Positions 45,922-55,396 of a stretch of DNA of 64,000 nucleotides are shown piece after piece (within the stretch, counting starts at the first letter, position 1; each line of letters starts with the position of its first letter). Below the pieces are notes generated by a model. That model searched no databases. It was given only the letters and a program-made list of their open reading frames with translations, and was not told the DNA's origin. Source of the stretch: Mesorhizobium ciceri WSM4083 (GTDB lineage: Bacteria > Pseudomonadota > Alphaproteobacteria > Rhizobiales > Rhizobiaceae); NCBI RefSeq assembly GCF_000519305.1, contig NZ_KI912610.1, forward strand, positions 404,862-468,861, in the 5' to 3' direction. The position numbers and the translations under genes were made by a program.

Positions 45922-46011
45922 GCGGGATCGGCGCCGCAGGGCTTGACGTTCATCACCCCTATCGCCCATAGCCCTGATCAAATTTCGATTTTCCCGATAG
46001 GACCGATAACA

Positions 46012-47115
46012 ATGGGTTTCAAATGCGGCATCGTTGGCTTGCCCAACGTCGGCAAGTCGACGCTTTTCAACGCGTTGACCAGGACGGCGGCGGCGCAGGC
46101 CGCCAACTATCCGTTCTGCACCATCGAACCGAACACCGGCGAGGTCGCGGTGCCCGATCCGCGCCTGCAGAAGATCGCGGCCATCGGCAAGTCGAAGGAG
46201 ATCATTCCGACCCGCATCTCCTTCGTCGACATTGCCGGCCTGGTGCGTGGCGCCTCGAAAGGCGAAGGGCTGGGCAACCAGTTCCTTGCCAACATCCGCG
46301 AGGTCGACGCCATCGTGCATGTGCTGCGTTGCTTCGAGGATGACGACATCACCCATGTCGAAGGCCGCATCGACCCGGTGGCCGATGCCGAGACGGTCGA
46401 AACCGAGCTGATGCTCGCCGATCTCGACAGCCTCGAGCGCCGCATCGTGCAATTCCGCAAGCGCGCCGGCAGCAAGGACAAGGAAGCAACCACCGTGCTG
46501 CCGATGATGGAGGCGGCGCTCGAACTGCTGCAAGCCGGCAAGCCGACCCGCGTCCTGCTCAAGGGCATCTCGGCGGAAGACCTGCGCATCCTGCAGGGGC
46601 TCAATCTTTTGACCTCGCACCCGGTCCTCTACGTCTGCAACGTCGCCGAAGCCGACGCCGCCACCGGCAACGAGCACACCAAAGTCGTGGAGAACATGGC
46701 TGCGGCGCAAGGCGCCAGCACCGTCGTCATCTCGGCCGCGATCGAGGCCGAGGTCGCCCAACTCTCCGATGAGGAAGAGATGGAATTCCTGTCCTCGCTC
46801 GGCCTCGACGAGCCCGGCCTGAACAAGGTGATCCGCGCCGGCTACGAGTTGCTGCACCTCATCACCTATTTCACCGTCGGGCCGAAGGAGACGCGCGCCT
46901 GGACCATCCATAAGGGCGACAAGGCCCCTCAAGCCGCCGGCGTCATCCACACCGATTTCGAGCGCGGCTTCATCCGCGCCCAGACCATCGCCTACAACGA
47001 CTTCGTTACATTGGGCGGCGAAGTGGCGGCCAAGGAAGCCGGCAAGGCGCGCGACGAAGGCAAGGAATATGTCGTCCAGGACGGCGACATCCTGCTGTTC
47101 AAGTTCAATACTTGA
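46012..47115 (+). CDS. ychF: redox-regulated ATPase/GTPase YchF (Obg family)
   Basis: A 367-residue Obg-like ATPase. It has G1 GIVGLPNVGKSTLFNAL at about 6-22, switch region NYPFCTIEPNTGEV, G3 DIAGLVRGASKGEGLGN at about 69, and the ATP-specific NVAEAD in place of NKxD. A coiled-coil insert follows and a C-terminal TGS domain has YFTVGPKETRAWTI and DFERGFIRAQTI. YchF binds ribosomes and responds to oxidative stress. It follows pth after 90 bases. ATG 46012 gives the conserved start MGFKCGIVG. Confidence 0.97.
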   Translation: MGFKCGIVGLPNVGKSTLFNALTRTAAAQAANYPFCTIEPNTGEVAVPDPRLQKIAAIGKSKEIIPTRISFVDIAGLVRGASKGEGLGNQFLANIREVDAIVHVLRCFEDDDITHVEGRIDPVADAETVETELMLADLDSLERRIVQFRKRAGSKDKEATTVLPMMEAALELLQAGKPTRVLLKGISAEDLRILQGLNLLTSHPVLYVCNVAEADAATGNEHTKVVENMAAAQGASTVVISAAIEAEVAQLSDEEEMEFLSSLGLDEPGLNKVIRAGYELLHLITYFTVGPKETRAWTIHKGDKAPQAAGVIHTDFERGFIRAQTIAYNDFVTLGGEVAAKEAGKARDEGKEYVVQDGDILLFKFNT

Positions 47116-47348
47116 CGCCTCGGCGGCCGGGCATCCAAAACATCTCGGCGAGCTGTCTGCGAAGCTTTCTCGACGAGTTTTCCAAGCGGACGGCGGCCAT
47201 CCGCCGGACGGCAGCTTGTCTTGATTTTGTCATGTCACAGGTCTAAGCGGCAGACGCACGGTCGGCGCTGGCGCCGAGAACCGTGGCAATCCGACACGAC
47301 GCGTCCATTCTGAACGCACCCTTTGACCCCAGCAAGGGATATCAGGCG

Positions 47349-48323
47349 ATGATCAAGGCCTTCGTCGTGGACAATGACCGCCTGCGCGCCGTCGACGATC
47401 TCTTGCAAGACGGCGACAATGTCGTCTGGGCCGACCTGCTCAACCCGTCAAAGGAAGAGGAAGCGACGATCGAGACCTGGCTCGGCGTTGCCATTCCGAC
47501 GCGCGAGGAGATGGAGGAGATCGAGATTTCGAGCCGCCTCTATGTCGAGGACGGCGCCTATTTCATGACCGCCACCCTGCCCGCCCAGACCGAGGTCGAC
47601 GATCCCCTGATGTCGCCTGTCACCTTCGTGCTCGCCGGCACCAGGCTGATCACCGTGCGCTATCACGAACCGAAAGCGTTCAAGACCTTTCCGCAGCGCG
47701 CCGAGAAGGTGGCGACCGGCTGCACCAGCGGCGACACCATCCTGATCGGCTTGCTGGAGGCGATCGTCGACCGCCTCGCCGATATTCTGGAACGTGCCGG
47801 CCGCGACATCGAGGCAATCTCGCGCGATATCTTCGAAGCGCGCTCGACCAAGGTTTCCAAGCGCAATCGCGACTTCCAGGAGTTGTTGAAAGCCATCGGC
47901 CGCAAGGAAGACATCGCGTCTTCGATCCGCGACAGCCTTATCTCGCTGCAGCGCCTGGCAGGCTTTTTCGCCCATGCCTCGACCCGCACCAAGATGAGCA
48001 AGGACACCAAGGCGCGCATCAAGACGCTGTCTCGCGACGTGCTGTCGCTCGCCGACCACGCCACCTTCCTGTCGCAGAAGATCTCCTTCCTGCTAGACGC
48101 CACGCTCGGCATGATCTCGATCGAGCAGAACGCCATCATCAAGATCTTCTCGGTCGCCGCCGTCATTTTCCTGCCGCCGACGCTGGTCGCCTCGATCTAC
48201 GGTATGAATTTCGACGTCATCCCGGAGCTGAAATGGGAACTTGGCTATCCCTTCGCCATCGCCATGATGGTGCTGTCGGCGATCCTGCCCTTCTGGTATT
48301 TCCGCCGCCGCGGCTGGCTCTGA
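47349..48323 (+). CDS. corA: magnesium transporter CorA family
   Basis: A 324-residue protein: a cytoplasmic N-terminal domain (MIKAFVVDNDRLRAVDDLLQ), long stalk helices (KVSKRNRDFQELLKAIGRKE) and two C-terminal transmembrane helices. The pore signature YGMNFDVIPEL follows the first helix at about 290 and the protein ends FRRRGWL. CorA forms pentameric channels for Mg2+ and sometimes Co2+ or Ni2+. ATG 47349 has an AAGGGATATCAGG leader and fits the family; GTG 47283 is an alternative. Confidence 0.94.
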   Translation: MIKAFVVDNDRLRAVDDLLQDGDNVVWADLLNPSKEEEATIETWLGVAIPTREEMEEIEISSRLYVEDGAYFMTATLPAQTEVDDPLMSPVTFVLAGTRLITVRYHEPKAFKTFPQRAEKVATGCTSGDTILIGLLEAIVDRLADILERAGRDIEAISRDIFEARSTKVSKRNRDFQELLKAIGRKEDIASSIRDSLISLQRLAGFFAHASTRTKMSKDTKARIKTLSRDVLSLADHATFLSQKISFLLDATLGMISIEQNAIIKIFSVAAVIFLPPTLVASIYGMNFDVIPELKWELGYPFAIAMMVLSAILPFWYFRRRGWL

Positions 48324-48446
48324 GTGGCCTTGTCGATCGGCTGCCCCAGGCTGGCGCAGTAGAAATCGCTTGACCAAATGAACGCCGGCCTGCATCCGGA
48401 AACCCCGATCCTGGGGATTGTGGGTCGACAAGCCGGATTCCAGACC

Positions 48447-48917
48447 ATGACTGCAGAGATAAAGACATGGGCCTATGAGGACTTCATCGAGGGCGCATCG
48501 ATCGACCTCGGCTCGAAACTCGTGAGTGCCGCCGAGATCGTCGAATTCGCCGGAGAATTCGACCCACAGCCGATGCATCTCGACGAGGAGGCCGGCAAGG
48601 CCAGCATCCTCGGCGGGCTGGCCGCGTCGGGCTGGCACACCTGCGCCATGTTCATGCGCATGCTGTGCGACGCGTTCCTGCTGGACTCGACCTGCCAGGG
48701 CGCGCCCGGAGTCGATCAGGTCAAATGGAAGAAGCCGGTCCTGGCCGGCGACCAACTGACCGGGACCCTGGTGGTTGTTGCCAAGCGCCTGTCGAAATCG
48801 AAGCCGCAACTCGGCTTCGTCACCATGCGCAGCGAACTGTTCAACCAGCGTGGCGAAAGCGTCTTCGAACTCGAGAACTCGGTCATGTTCCTAACGCGCG
48901 ATGCCGCGGGGAGCTAA
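48447..48917 (+). CDS. MaoC family dehydratase (first of a tandem pair)
   Basis: A 156-residue hot-dog-fold protein. The R-hydratase-like motif is AGEFDPQPMHLDEEAGKASI at about 39-58, in which Asp and His form the catalytic pair of enoyl-CoA hydratases, followed by GGLAASGWHTCAMFMRML and VKWKKPVLAGDQLTGTL. The substrate is unknown; 2-enoyl-CoA hydration is the family reaction. ATG 48447 begins MTAEIKTWAYEDF. It is 2 bases from the start of a paralogue and surely co-transcribed. Confidence 0.9.
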   Translation: MTAEIKTWAYEDFIEGASIDLGSKLVSAAEIVEFAGEFDPQPMHLDEEAGKASILGGLAASGWHTCAMFMRMLCDAFLLDSTCQGAPGVDQVKWKKPVLAGDQLTGTLVVVAKRLSKSKPQLGFVTMRSELFNQRGESVFELENSVMFLTRDAAGS

Positions 48918-48919
48918 GC

Positions 48920-49390
48920 ATGACACTGGACGAGTTCTTCCGTATCGGCACCACCGTCACGCTCGGCTCGCACACATTCGAGCCCGAGGCGATCAAGGTC
49001 TTCGCCCGCAAATACGATCCGCAAATCTTCCATATCGACGAGGAGGCTGCAAAGAAAAGCGTGCTCGGTGGGCTCTGCGCATCCGGCTGGCACACGGCCG
49101 CGACCTGGATGAAACTCAATCTGGAAAACCGTATGGACGCCGAGATCGCTGCGTGGAGCGGTCCCGGTCCGGTACCGGAATTCGGCCCCTCGCCCGGCTT
49201 CAAGAACCTGAAATGGCTGAAGCCGGTCTATGCCGGGCAAACCATCACTTTCACGCGCACCGCGCTGTCGCACCGCCCGATCGCCTCACGCCCCGGCTGG
49301 CGGCTTCTGGCGCTGCGTTCGGAAGCTTTCGATTCCACCGGCGACAAGGTGCTCGAGTTCGAAAGCGCCGTTCTGGTGAAGGTGGAGTAG
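48920..49390 (+). CDS. MaoC family dehydratase (second of a tandem pair)
   Basis: Another 156-residue hot-dog-fold protein, with the equivalent motif ARKYDPQIFHIDEEAAKKSV, GGLCASGWHTAATWMKL and LKWLKPVYAGQTITFTRT. It is the same length as its neighbour and clearly homologous, so the two arose by tandem duplication and may form a heterodimer, as MaoC half-domains often do. ATG 48920 lies 2 bases past the upstream stop. A repeat element follows directly. Confidence 0.9.
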   Translation: MTLDEFFRIGTTVTLGSHTFEPEAIKVFARKYDPQIFHIDEEAAKKSVLGGLCASGWHTAATWMKLNLENRMDAEIAAWSGPGPVPEFGPSPGFKNLKWLKPVYAGQTITFTRTALSHRPIASRPGWRLLALRSEAFDSTGDKVLEFESAVLVKVE

Positions 49391-49555
49391 CTTTTTCCTT
49401 CGCCCCGTTTACGGGGAGAAGGTGCCCGAAGGGCGGATGAGGGGCGGCGCCAGCGTTGGTGTCTTAAACTCGACGGTCGTACTTACCCATCACCCTGCTC
49501 CGCTCGCGTTGCTCGCTTCGCTTCCCTCTCCCCGTAAACGGGGCGAGGGAGAAAC
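49391..49555. repeat. palindromic mosaic element between MaoC and apt
   Basis: The left end TTCGCCCCGTTTACGGGGAG and the right end CTCTCCCCGTAAACGGGGCG are inverted copies, with inner segments CGAAGGGCGGATGAGGGGCG and CACCCTGCTCCGCTCGCG. It fills nearly the whole gap between convergent genes and reaches the apt stop codon. Confidence 0.75.
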
Positions 49556-50101
49556 CTAATGTCCTTCGAACCCTATCAGCGTCCTGACCGGCACGCCGAG
49601 CGCCTCCAGCTTGGCGCGGCCGCCGAGGTCCGGCAAGTCGATGACGAAACAGGCGGCGAGGATGTCGGCGCCGATCTGGCGCAGCAGCTTGACCGCCGCT
49701 TCCGCGGTGCCGCCGGTGGCGATCAGATCGTCGACAAGGATCACCTTCTCGCCCGGAGCAACGCCGTCCTTGTGCATCTCCATCTCGTCCAGCCCATATT
49801 CCAGGCTATAGGCGACGCGCACCGTCTCGTAGGGCAGCTTGCCTTTCTTGCGGATCGGCACGAAGCCGGCCGAGAGCTGATGGGCGACGGCGCCGCCAAG
49901 GATGAACCCGCGTGCCTCGATGCCGGCGATCTTGTCGATCTTCTGGCCGGCATAGGGATGCACCAGTTCGTCGATGGCGCGGCGGAAGGCGCGCGCATTG
50001 CCGAGCAGGGTGGTGATGTCGCGAAACAGGATGCCGGGCTTGGGATAATCCGGAATGGTACGGATCGCGGCAAGCAGCGTGTCTTCAAGGGAGGATTTCA
50101 T
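49556..50101 (-). CDS. apt: adenine phosphoribosyltransferase
   Basis: A 181-residue type I PRTase that salvages adenine to AMP with PRPP. The PRPP-binding motif is [20 protein letters not shown] at about 119-138. The N-terminal hood has [20 protein letters not shown], and [15 protein letters not shown], with [11 protein letters not shown] as the flexible loop, completes the family pattern. It lies 9 bases after the hydroxyacid dehydrogenase gene's stop, which is on the same strand, so the two may be co-transcribed. Confidence 0.97.
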   Translation of the reverse strand: MKSSLEDTLLAAIRTIPDYPKPGILFRDITTLLGNARAFRRAIDELVHPYAGQKIDKIAGIEARGFILGGAVAHQLSAGFVPIRKKGKLPYETVRVAYSLEYGLDEMEMHKDGVAPGEKVILVDDLIATGGTAEAAVKLLRQIGADILAACFVIDLPDLGGRAKLEALGVPVRTLIGFEGH

Positions 50102-50110
50102 GGTTCGAGA

Positions 50111-51259
50111 TTACCTGAAACGGAGGTTGTTGCGCGACAATTGTTCGATCGAACTGCAGCCCATCAGCTTCATGCCGCGTTCGATCTCGACCCGCATCTG
50201 CTCAAGCGCCCGTTCGACGCCGGGCTGGCCGGCCGCCGCGAGCGGAAACAGATAATAGCGGCCGAGCCCAACGGCCTTGGCACCGAGCGACAGCGCCTTC
50301 AGCACATGGGTCCCGCGCTGCACGCCGCCATCCATGATGACGTCGATCCTGTCGCCAACGGCGTCGACGATCTCGGCAAGCTGGTCGAACGCCGCCCGCG
50401 AACCGTCCAGCTGCCGGCCGCCATGGTTCGACAGCACGATGCCGCTGCAGCCGATGTCGACGGCGCGTCTTGCATCCTCCACCGACATGACGCCCTTGAG
50501 GCAGAACGGACCCGCCCAAAGCTTGACCATCTCGGCGACGTCGTCCCACGTCATCGACGGGTCTAGCATCTCGGTGAAGTAGTGGCTGATCGACATCGTG
50601 CCGCCACCCATGTCGACATGCTCGTCGAGCTGCGGCAGCTTGAACCCCTCATGGGTGAAATAGTTGATCGCCCAGGCCGGCTTGAGCGCGAACTGCGCCA
50701 TTCCGGCGAGGTTGAGCTTGAAGGGAATGGCAAAGCCGGTGCGTTTGTCGCGCTCGCGGTTTCCTCCGGTGATGCTGTCGACGGTCAGCATCATCACCTC
50801 CACGCCGACCGCCTTTGCCCGCTGCATCATCGCCCGGTTAAGACCGCGATCCCGGTGGAAATAGAACTGGTAGACCTGCGGGCTGCTGCTGATGCTGCGC
50901 GCCTCCTCGAGGCTGACGGTGCCCAGCGAGGAGACGCCGAACATGGTGCCGTATTTGGCGGCGGCCCTGGCAACCGCGCGCTCCCCCTGATGGTGGAACA
51001 GGCGCTGCAAGGCGGTCGGCGAGCAATAGAACGGCATCGCCAGCTTCTGGCCCATGACCGTCACCGACATGTCGACCTCGCTCACCCCGCGCAGCACGTT
51101 GGGAACCAGATCGCAGGTCTCGAAGCTTTCGGCGTTGCGGCGGTAGGTGACCTCGTCGTCCGCCGCGCCGTCGATGTAATTGAAGATCGGCCCCGGCAGC
51201 CGCTGCTGCGCCATCCGCCGGAAATCGGAAAAGTTGTGACAGTCGCTGAGCCGCATCAT
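50111..51259 (-). CDS. FMN-dependent alpha-hydroxy-acid dehydrogenase (LldD-like)
   Basis: A 382-residue TIM-barrel flavoenzyme. The start LSDCHNFSDFRRMAQQRLPG and FNYIDGAADDEVTYRRN is characteristic. The active-site His and Arg are in LSNHGGRQLDGSRAAFDQL near 290, the phosphate site in DVIMDGGVQRGTHVLKAL, and AVGLGRYYLFPLAA completes the barrel. It oxidises an L-2-hydroxy acid, most likely L-lactate, and feeds electrons to quinone or cytochrome. ATG 51259 has a TTTGGAATTC site; a TTG at 51319 is possible. The symbol lldD is likely but the substrate is unproven. Confidence 0.9.
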   Translation of the reverse strand: MMRLSDCHNFSDFRRMAQQRLPGPIFNYIDGAADDEVTYRRNAESFETCDLVPNVLRGVSEVDMSVTVMGQKLAMPFYCSPTALQRLFHHQGERAVARAAAKYGTMFGVSSLGTVSLEEARSISSSPQVYQFYFHRDRGLNRAMMQRAKAVGVEVMMLTVDSITGGNRERDKRTGFAIPFKLNLAGMAQFALKPAWAINYFTHEGFKLPQLDEHVDMGGGTMSISHYFTEMLDPSMTWDDVAEMVKLWAGPFCLKGVMSVEDARRAVDIGCSGIVLSNHGGRQLDGSRAAFDQLAEIVDAVGDRIDVIMDGGVQRGTHVLKALSLGAKAVGLGRYYLFPLAAAGQPGVERALEQMRVEIERGMKLMGCSSIEQLSRNNLRFR

Positions 51260-51383
51260 CGAATTCCAAAGGCCATGCCGGGGCAAGTCGCTCGCCGCCG
51301 TTGATGCGTCGAATATCAACCTGATGCCGCCATGCCAACGGACTATTTTTCGAGCTGCCCTCCGGACATGGCCATGAGCAAAA

Positions 51384-51407
51384 AAAGGGACGCCGAAGCG
51401 CCCCTTT
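51384..51407 (-). terminator. terminator of the PAP2 phosphatase gene
   Basis: AAAGGG / CCCTTT arms around GACGC-CGAA-GCGCC form a stem with one mismatch, followed on the minus strand by TTTTGC. It lies 24 bases past the phosphatase stop. Confidence 0.7.
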
Positions 51408-51431
51408 CTGGTCTAATCCGGCTGACGAGGA

Positions 51432-52127
51432 TTACATGCCGAGATCGGAACGAAGCTCGGCCCTGGCCACTTCATATTCAGCCTTGAAGTCGTCCCGGTT
51501 GAGCAGGACTGCGGCAATGACGCTGCCGGAAATCCTGCCCATCTCGACATCGGACGCAAAATGGATGCCGCCAACCACGCGGTTGTGAGCGTATTTGCTC
51601 GCGCGTGCCATGATCTCGGCGCGCTTTTCCGGTACCATGTCGGACAGAATGATGCCCATCATGGTGCCGACGGTGGCGTGGCCGGACGGCCAGGAACCGG
51701 AACTCGACAGCTTGACCGCCGGCTTGACGAGGTCGCTGAGCTGGTGCGGGCGCGGGCGCTTCCAGACATCCTTGGCCGGATCGACGACGGCGCCTTCGGT
51801 GGCAACGACGCGATCGAAGAAGGCGCTGAATTTTGGCAGCGTTTCCTTGTTGAATTTCGGCCCCATGACGTCGGCAAAGCGCCAGACATTCTCCTCGGCG
51901 TCGGCCACGGCGCTGGCTACCATCTCGGGCGTGCGTGTGACCTGCAGCGTCAGCACCTCGCCGAGTTCGGCCTTGGTCTGTGCCGAATCGTTTGCCGGCG
52001 GCGGCGGCAGGATCATCGTCAGGTCGATATCCTTGTTGGTGACGAAGGGCTGGGCGTCTTCCGCTTGCGCGGCCGAGCCGACGATGAGCAGCAAAAGGCC
52101 TGCCGCGAGCGATGCGTATCTTTTCAT
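51432..52127 (-). CDS. PAP2 acid phosphatase, class A type, periplasmic
   Basis: A 231-residue enzyme with a Sec signal (MKRYASLAAGLLLLIVGSAA). All three parts of the PAP2 signature are present: K-x6-RP in VWKRPRPHQLSD near 123, PSGH in SGSWPSGHATVGT near 147, and the S/N-R-x5-H-x3-D in NRVVGGIHFASDVEMG near 185. Class A acid phosphatases cleave phosphomonoesters in the periplasm. ATG 52127 begins the signal and has an AAAGGAT site; the frame is open to 52544, through the petC terminator, which makes longer starts implausible. Confidence 0.92.
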   Translation of the reverse strand: MKRYASLAAGLLLLIVGSAAQAEDAQPFVTNKDIDLTMILPPPPANDSAQTKAELGEVLTLQVTRTPEMVASAVADAEENVWRFADVMGPKFNKETLPKFSAFFDRVVATEGAVVDPAKDVWKRPRPHQLSDLVKPAVKLSSSGSWPSGHATVGTMMGIILSDMVPEKRAEIMARASKYAHNRVVGGIHFASDVEMGRISGSVIAAVLLNRDDFKAEYEVARAELRSDLGM

Positions 52128-52209
52128 GAATGCGATCCTTTGATGAGAGCAGCACAGGATCGCCGGATGCGGTGACGGCCATGTGACACGACCGGCATCC
52201 GGAAATGCA

Positions 52210-52233
52210 AAAGGGCGCCTCTCGGCGCCCTTT
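52210..52233 (-). terminator. terminator of the petABC operon
   Basis: A perfect 10-bp stem (AAAGGGCGCC / GGCGCCCTTT) with a TCTC loop, about 120 bases past the cytochrome c1 stop on the minus strand, followed by TGCATTTCC. Confidence 0.75.
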
Positions 52234-52260
52234 GCGTTCACTTGATTGTGTGGCCTGGAG

Positions 52261-52306
52261 AAATTCCAGGAAAAGTGTGAAACGGTTTTCCGTCCGGAAT
52301 TGCGCC
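52261..52306. repeat. palindromic rhizobial repeat, diverged copy
   Basis: AAATTCC and GGAATTG arms flank AGGAAAAGTGTGAAACGG and TTTTCCG, the same core as the elements at 35858 and 44406. It lies between the petC stop and its terminator. Confidence 0.6.
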
Positions 52307-52356
52307 AAAACAAGGAGCTGGAGCGGTTCCCCGTTTCCGTGAAACGGTGAACCGGT

Positions 52357-53229
52357 CTAGTGGGCCACGCCTTCCCACACCTTGCGCTTGGTGAGATAGA
52401 CCAGCGCGCCGAACAAAAGCAGGAACACCAGAACGCGAAAACCGGTCTTCTTGCGGTCTTCCATATGCGGCTCGGCCGCCCACGCCAGGAAGGCGGAGAC
52501 GTCGCGGGAATACTGGTCCACGGTCTGCGGCGCACCGTCATCATAGGTCACCTGGCCGTCGGAGAGCGGGTTGGGCATCTTCAGCGACACGCCGGACATG
52601 AAGTACGGATTGTAGTGGGTGCCTTCCGGGATGACCATGCCGGCAGGCGGTGTCTCGTTATAGCCTGTCAGCAGCGAGTGGATATAGTCGGGCCCGCCCG
52701 CGTCATACTGGGTGAAGATGTCGAAGACGAATTGCGGAAAGCCGCGCTCGACGCCGCGCGCCTTGGCCAGCAGCGACATGTCGGGCGGAGCAGCACCGCC
52801 ATTGGAGGCAGCGGCGGCTTCCTCATTGGCAAAGGGCGGCGGGAAGTGGTCGGACGGCTTGCCGGGACGGTCGAACATGTCGCCGGCATCGTTGGGGCCG
52901 TCGTGGATCGTGTACTCGGCCGACAGCGTCTTGATCTGCGCATCGGAATAGCCGAGGTCCGACAGCGTGCGGAACGCCACCAGGTTCATCGAATGGCAGG
53001 CCGAGCAGACTTCCTTGTAGACCTTGAGGCCACGCTGCAGCTGCGCCTTGTCGTAAGTGCCGAATGGGCCGGTGAAACTCCAGTCCATTTCCTTCGGCTC
53101 GTCGATCGGGAAATGCGTCGGATTGGCCACATTGTGTGCCTCTTCGGCGGCGATCGCCCGAGTGCCCGCGGCCCCAGCGGCGACAGCCACAAGGCCGATC
53201 AGCGCCAGCGAGGTGAGAATCTTTTTCAT
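52357..53229 (-). CDS. petC: cytochrome c1 of the bc1 complex
   Basis: A 290-residue membrane-anchored c-type cytochrome. An N-terminal signal (MKKILTSLALIGLVAVAAGA) exports it. The haem-binding motif is VCSACHSMN at about 74-82 and the axial Met lies in YFMSGVSLKMPNPLSDGQV near 210. A C-terminal helix (GFRVLVFLLLFGALVYLTKR) anchors it. It passes electrons from the Rieske centre to soluble cytochrome c. Third gene of petABC, 28 bases after petB. The separate b and c1 genes differ from the fused fbcH of Bradyrhizobium. Confidence 0.97.
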   Translation of the reverse strand: MKKILTSLALIGLVAVAAGAAGTRAIAAEEAHNVANPTHFPIDEPKEMDWSFTGPFGTYDKAQLQRGLKVYKEVCSACHSMNLVAFRTLSDLGYSDAQIKTLSAEYTIHDGPNDAGDMFDRPGKPSDHFPPPFANEEAAAASNGGAAPPDMSLLAKARGVERGFPQFVFDIFTQYDAGGPDYIHSLLTGYNETPPAGMVIPEGTHYNPYFMSGVSLKMPNPLSDGQVTYDDGAPQTVDQYSRDVSAFLAWAAEPHMEDRKKTGFRVLVFLLLFGALVYLTKRKVWEGVAH

Positions 53230-53257
53230 GCCAAATCCCCTTAGATTCTCTACCCGC

Positions 53258-54559
53258 TCAGCCTTTGGTTTCCGGAGCCGCCGTAGCGCCCGCCGGATGT
53301 CCGCTGCCGCCCTTGTTCTTCTCGAGCACCGCCTCGGTGATCGAATTCGGCAGCCGTCGCGGCGTCTCGATCAGGCCGAGCACCGGCAGCGCGATCAGGA
53401 AGAAGGCGAAGTAGAACAATGTCGCCATCTGCGCCATGAACACATAGCTGCCTTCCGCCGGCTGCGAGCCCAGCCAGCCAAGCAGAATGGCATCGGCCAC
53501 GAACAACCAGAAGAACAGCTTGTACCAGGGCCGGTAAACCGCCGAGCGCACCTTCGAAGTGTCGAGCCACGGCACCAGGAACAACATGACGATGGCGCCG
53601 AACATGCATAGCACGCCGCCGAGCTTGGAGTTGATCGGCCCGACATTGAAGGTGATGGCGCGCAGGATCGCGTAGAACGGCAGGAAATACCATTCGGGCA
53701 CGATGTGGGCCGGCGTCTTCAGCGGGTTGGCGACGATGTAGTTGTCGGGATGGCCGAGATAGTTCGGCAGGTAGAAGACGAAATAGGCGAAGAAGAACAG
53801 GAACACGATCATGCCGAACGCGTCCTTGATGGTCGCGTAGGGGGTGAAGGCGACGGTGTCGGTCTTGGACTTGACCTCGATGCCCGTCGGGTTCGACTGG
53901 CCGACGACATGCAGCGCCCAGATGTGCAAAACGACGACGCCGGCAATCATGAACGGCAACAGATAGTGCAGCGCAAAGAAGCGGTTCAGCGTCGGGTTGT
54001 CGACGGCAAAGCCGCCGAGCAGCAGCTGCTGGATCCAGTCGCCGACCAGCGGAATGGCACTGAAGAAGCCGGTGATGACGGTGGCGCCCCAGAAGCTCAT
54101 CTGGCCCCATGGCAGCACGTATCCCATGAAGCCGGTCGCCATCATCAGGAGATAGATGATGCAGCCGAGGATCCACAGCAGCTCGCGCGGCGCCTTGTAG
54201 GAGCCGTAATAGAGGCCACGGAAGATGTGGATGTAGACGGCGACGAAGAAGAACGAGGCGCCGTTCGAATGCATGTAGCGCAGCAGCCAGCCCGAATTCA
54301 CGTCGCGCATGATCTTCTCGACCGAGCCGAAGGCCAGATTGGTGTCGGCCGTGTAGTGCATGGCCAGCACGATGCCGGTCAGGATCTGCGCCACCAGCAT
54401 GATCGACAGGATGCCGCCAAACGTCCAGGCGTAGTTGAGGTTGCGCGGCACCGGATAGGCAACGAAGCTGTCATAGACCAGCCGCGGCAGCGGCATGCGG
54501 GCGTCGAACCAGCGTCCGAGACCGGTTTTGGGCGTATAGGTCGAGTGTCCCTCGCTCAT
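53258..54559 (-). CDS. petB: cytochrome b of the bc1 complex
   Basis: A 433-residue integral protein with eight transmembrane helices. The four haem-ligand His lie in helices B and D (AMHYTADT and [14 protein letters not shown] on one side, [15 protein letters not shown] and [11 protein letters not shown] on the other). The quinol-oxidation PEWY motif is [15 protein letters not shown] near 288. It oxidises quinol at the Qo site and reduces it at Qi. ATG 54559 gives the standard start [10 protein letters not shown]. It follows petA by 16 bases. Confidence 0.98.
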   Translation of the reverse strand: MSEGHSTYTPKTGLGRWFDARMPLPRLVYDSFVAYPVPRNLNYAWTFGGILSIMLVAQILTGIVLAMHYTADTNLAFGSVEKIMRDVNSGWLLRYMHSNGASFFFVAVYIHIFRGLYYGSYKAPRELLWILGCIIYLLMMATGFMGYVLPWGQMSFWGATVITGFFSAIPLVGDWIQQLLLGGFAVDNPTLNRFFALHYLLPFMIAGVVVLHIWALHVVGQSNPTGIEVKSKTDTVAFTPYATIKDAFGMIVFLFFFAYFVFYLPNYLGHPDNYIVANPLKTPAHIVPEWYFLPFYAILRAITFNVGPINSKLGGVLCMFGAIVMLFLVPWLDTSKVRSAVYRPWYKLFFWLFVADAILLGWLGSQPAEGSYVFMAQMATLFYFAFFLIALPVLGLIETPRRLPNSITEAVLEKNKGGSGHPAGATAAPETKG

Positions 54560-54575
54560 CGAAATATCCCCTGCC

Positions 54576-55136
54576 TCAACCGATAAGGATCTTGGTATCG
54601 GAAATGAACTTGAATACCGGAACCGCCATGTTCTCAGGCGCCGGGCCTTTGCGGATGCGGCCGGCCGTATCGTAGACCGAGCCGTGGCACGGGCAGAACC
54701 AGCCGCCGAAATCGCCTTCCTGGCCAAGCGGAATGCAGCCGAGATGCGTGCAGACCTGAACCATCACCATCCAGGCTTCCTTGCCGGGCGTGGTGCGATT
54801 GGCATCGGTCGCGGGTGCGTCGGCCGGCAGATTGGCGTTGCGCGCGATCGGGTCCTTGAGATCGGCCAGCTTGACCGCCTCGCCGTCCTTCATTTCCTGT
54901 TCGGTGCGGTTGCGGACCACGACCGGCTTACCGCGCCATTTGACGATCAGCGACATGCCCGGCGTCAGCGAGGCAACGTCGACTTCGACCGAGGCGAGCG
55001 CCAGCGTCGAGGCGTCAGGGCGCATCTGGTCGATGAACGGCCACGCGAAAGCACCCGCGCCGACCACTGCGGCCATGCCGGTGGCGACGTAGAGAAAATC
55101 ACGACGGTTGGGATCCTGGGTGTCGGTTGCGCTCAC
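54576..55136 (-). CDS. petA: Rieske iron-sulfur subunit of the bc1 complex
   Basis: A 186-residue protein. A Tat signal-anchor is present ([20 protein letters not shown]). The Rieske cluster ligands are in [10 protein letters not shown] at about 130-139 and [10 protein letters not shown] at about 150-160, two Cys and two His. The start is GTG 55136 ([10 protein letters not shown]). It is the first gene of petABC; its upstream region faces the VapBC-like operon. Confidence 0.97.
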   Translation of the reverse strand: MSATDTQDPNRRDFLYVATGMAAVVGAGAFAWPFIDQMRPDASTLALASVEVDVASLTPGMSLIVKWRGKPVVVRNRTEQEMKDGEAVKLADLKDPIARNANLPADAPATDANRTTPGKEAWMVMVQVCTHLGCIPLGQEGDFGGWFCPCHGSVYDTAGRIRKGPAPENMAVPVFKFISDTKILIG

Positions 55137-55355
55137 GGGTGCCTGATCCTTTCGCCTCTTCCGTGCCGGTGGTTGAGCCTTGTTCCCCGCTCAATTACGC
55201 CAACCCGACAGCGCATGGCGAACAGGCTTGCGAATTCCTCCGGCATTTGGACTTCGGTTTATGCGTGAAGCCCGTTTTTGTCCAGACGGGTGAAGGCACA
55301 AGGGCAGATTGTCGCGGGGGTTCCGCACAGCGATGAATTTGACGGGCTTGGCTGA

Positions 55356-55375
55356 ATGTAGCAATATGTCTACAT
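55356..55375. promoter_or_regulatory. operator of the Phd/VapC-type toxin-antitoxin operon
   Basis: ATGTAG and CTACAT form a perfect 6-bp inverted repeat with an 8-base spacer. TTGACG at 55339-55344, 17 bases before CAATAT, would place the repeat over the -10 box, fitting autorepression. Confidence 0.5.
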
Positions 55376-55396
55376 CTTCTCCAGGGAGGTGCTGAA

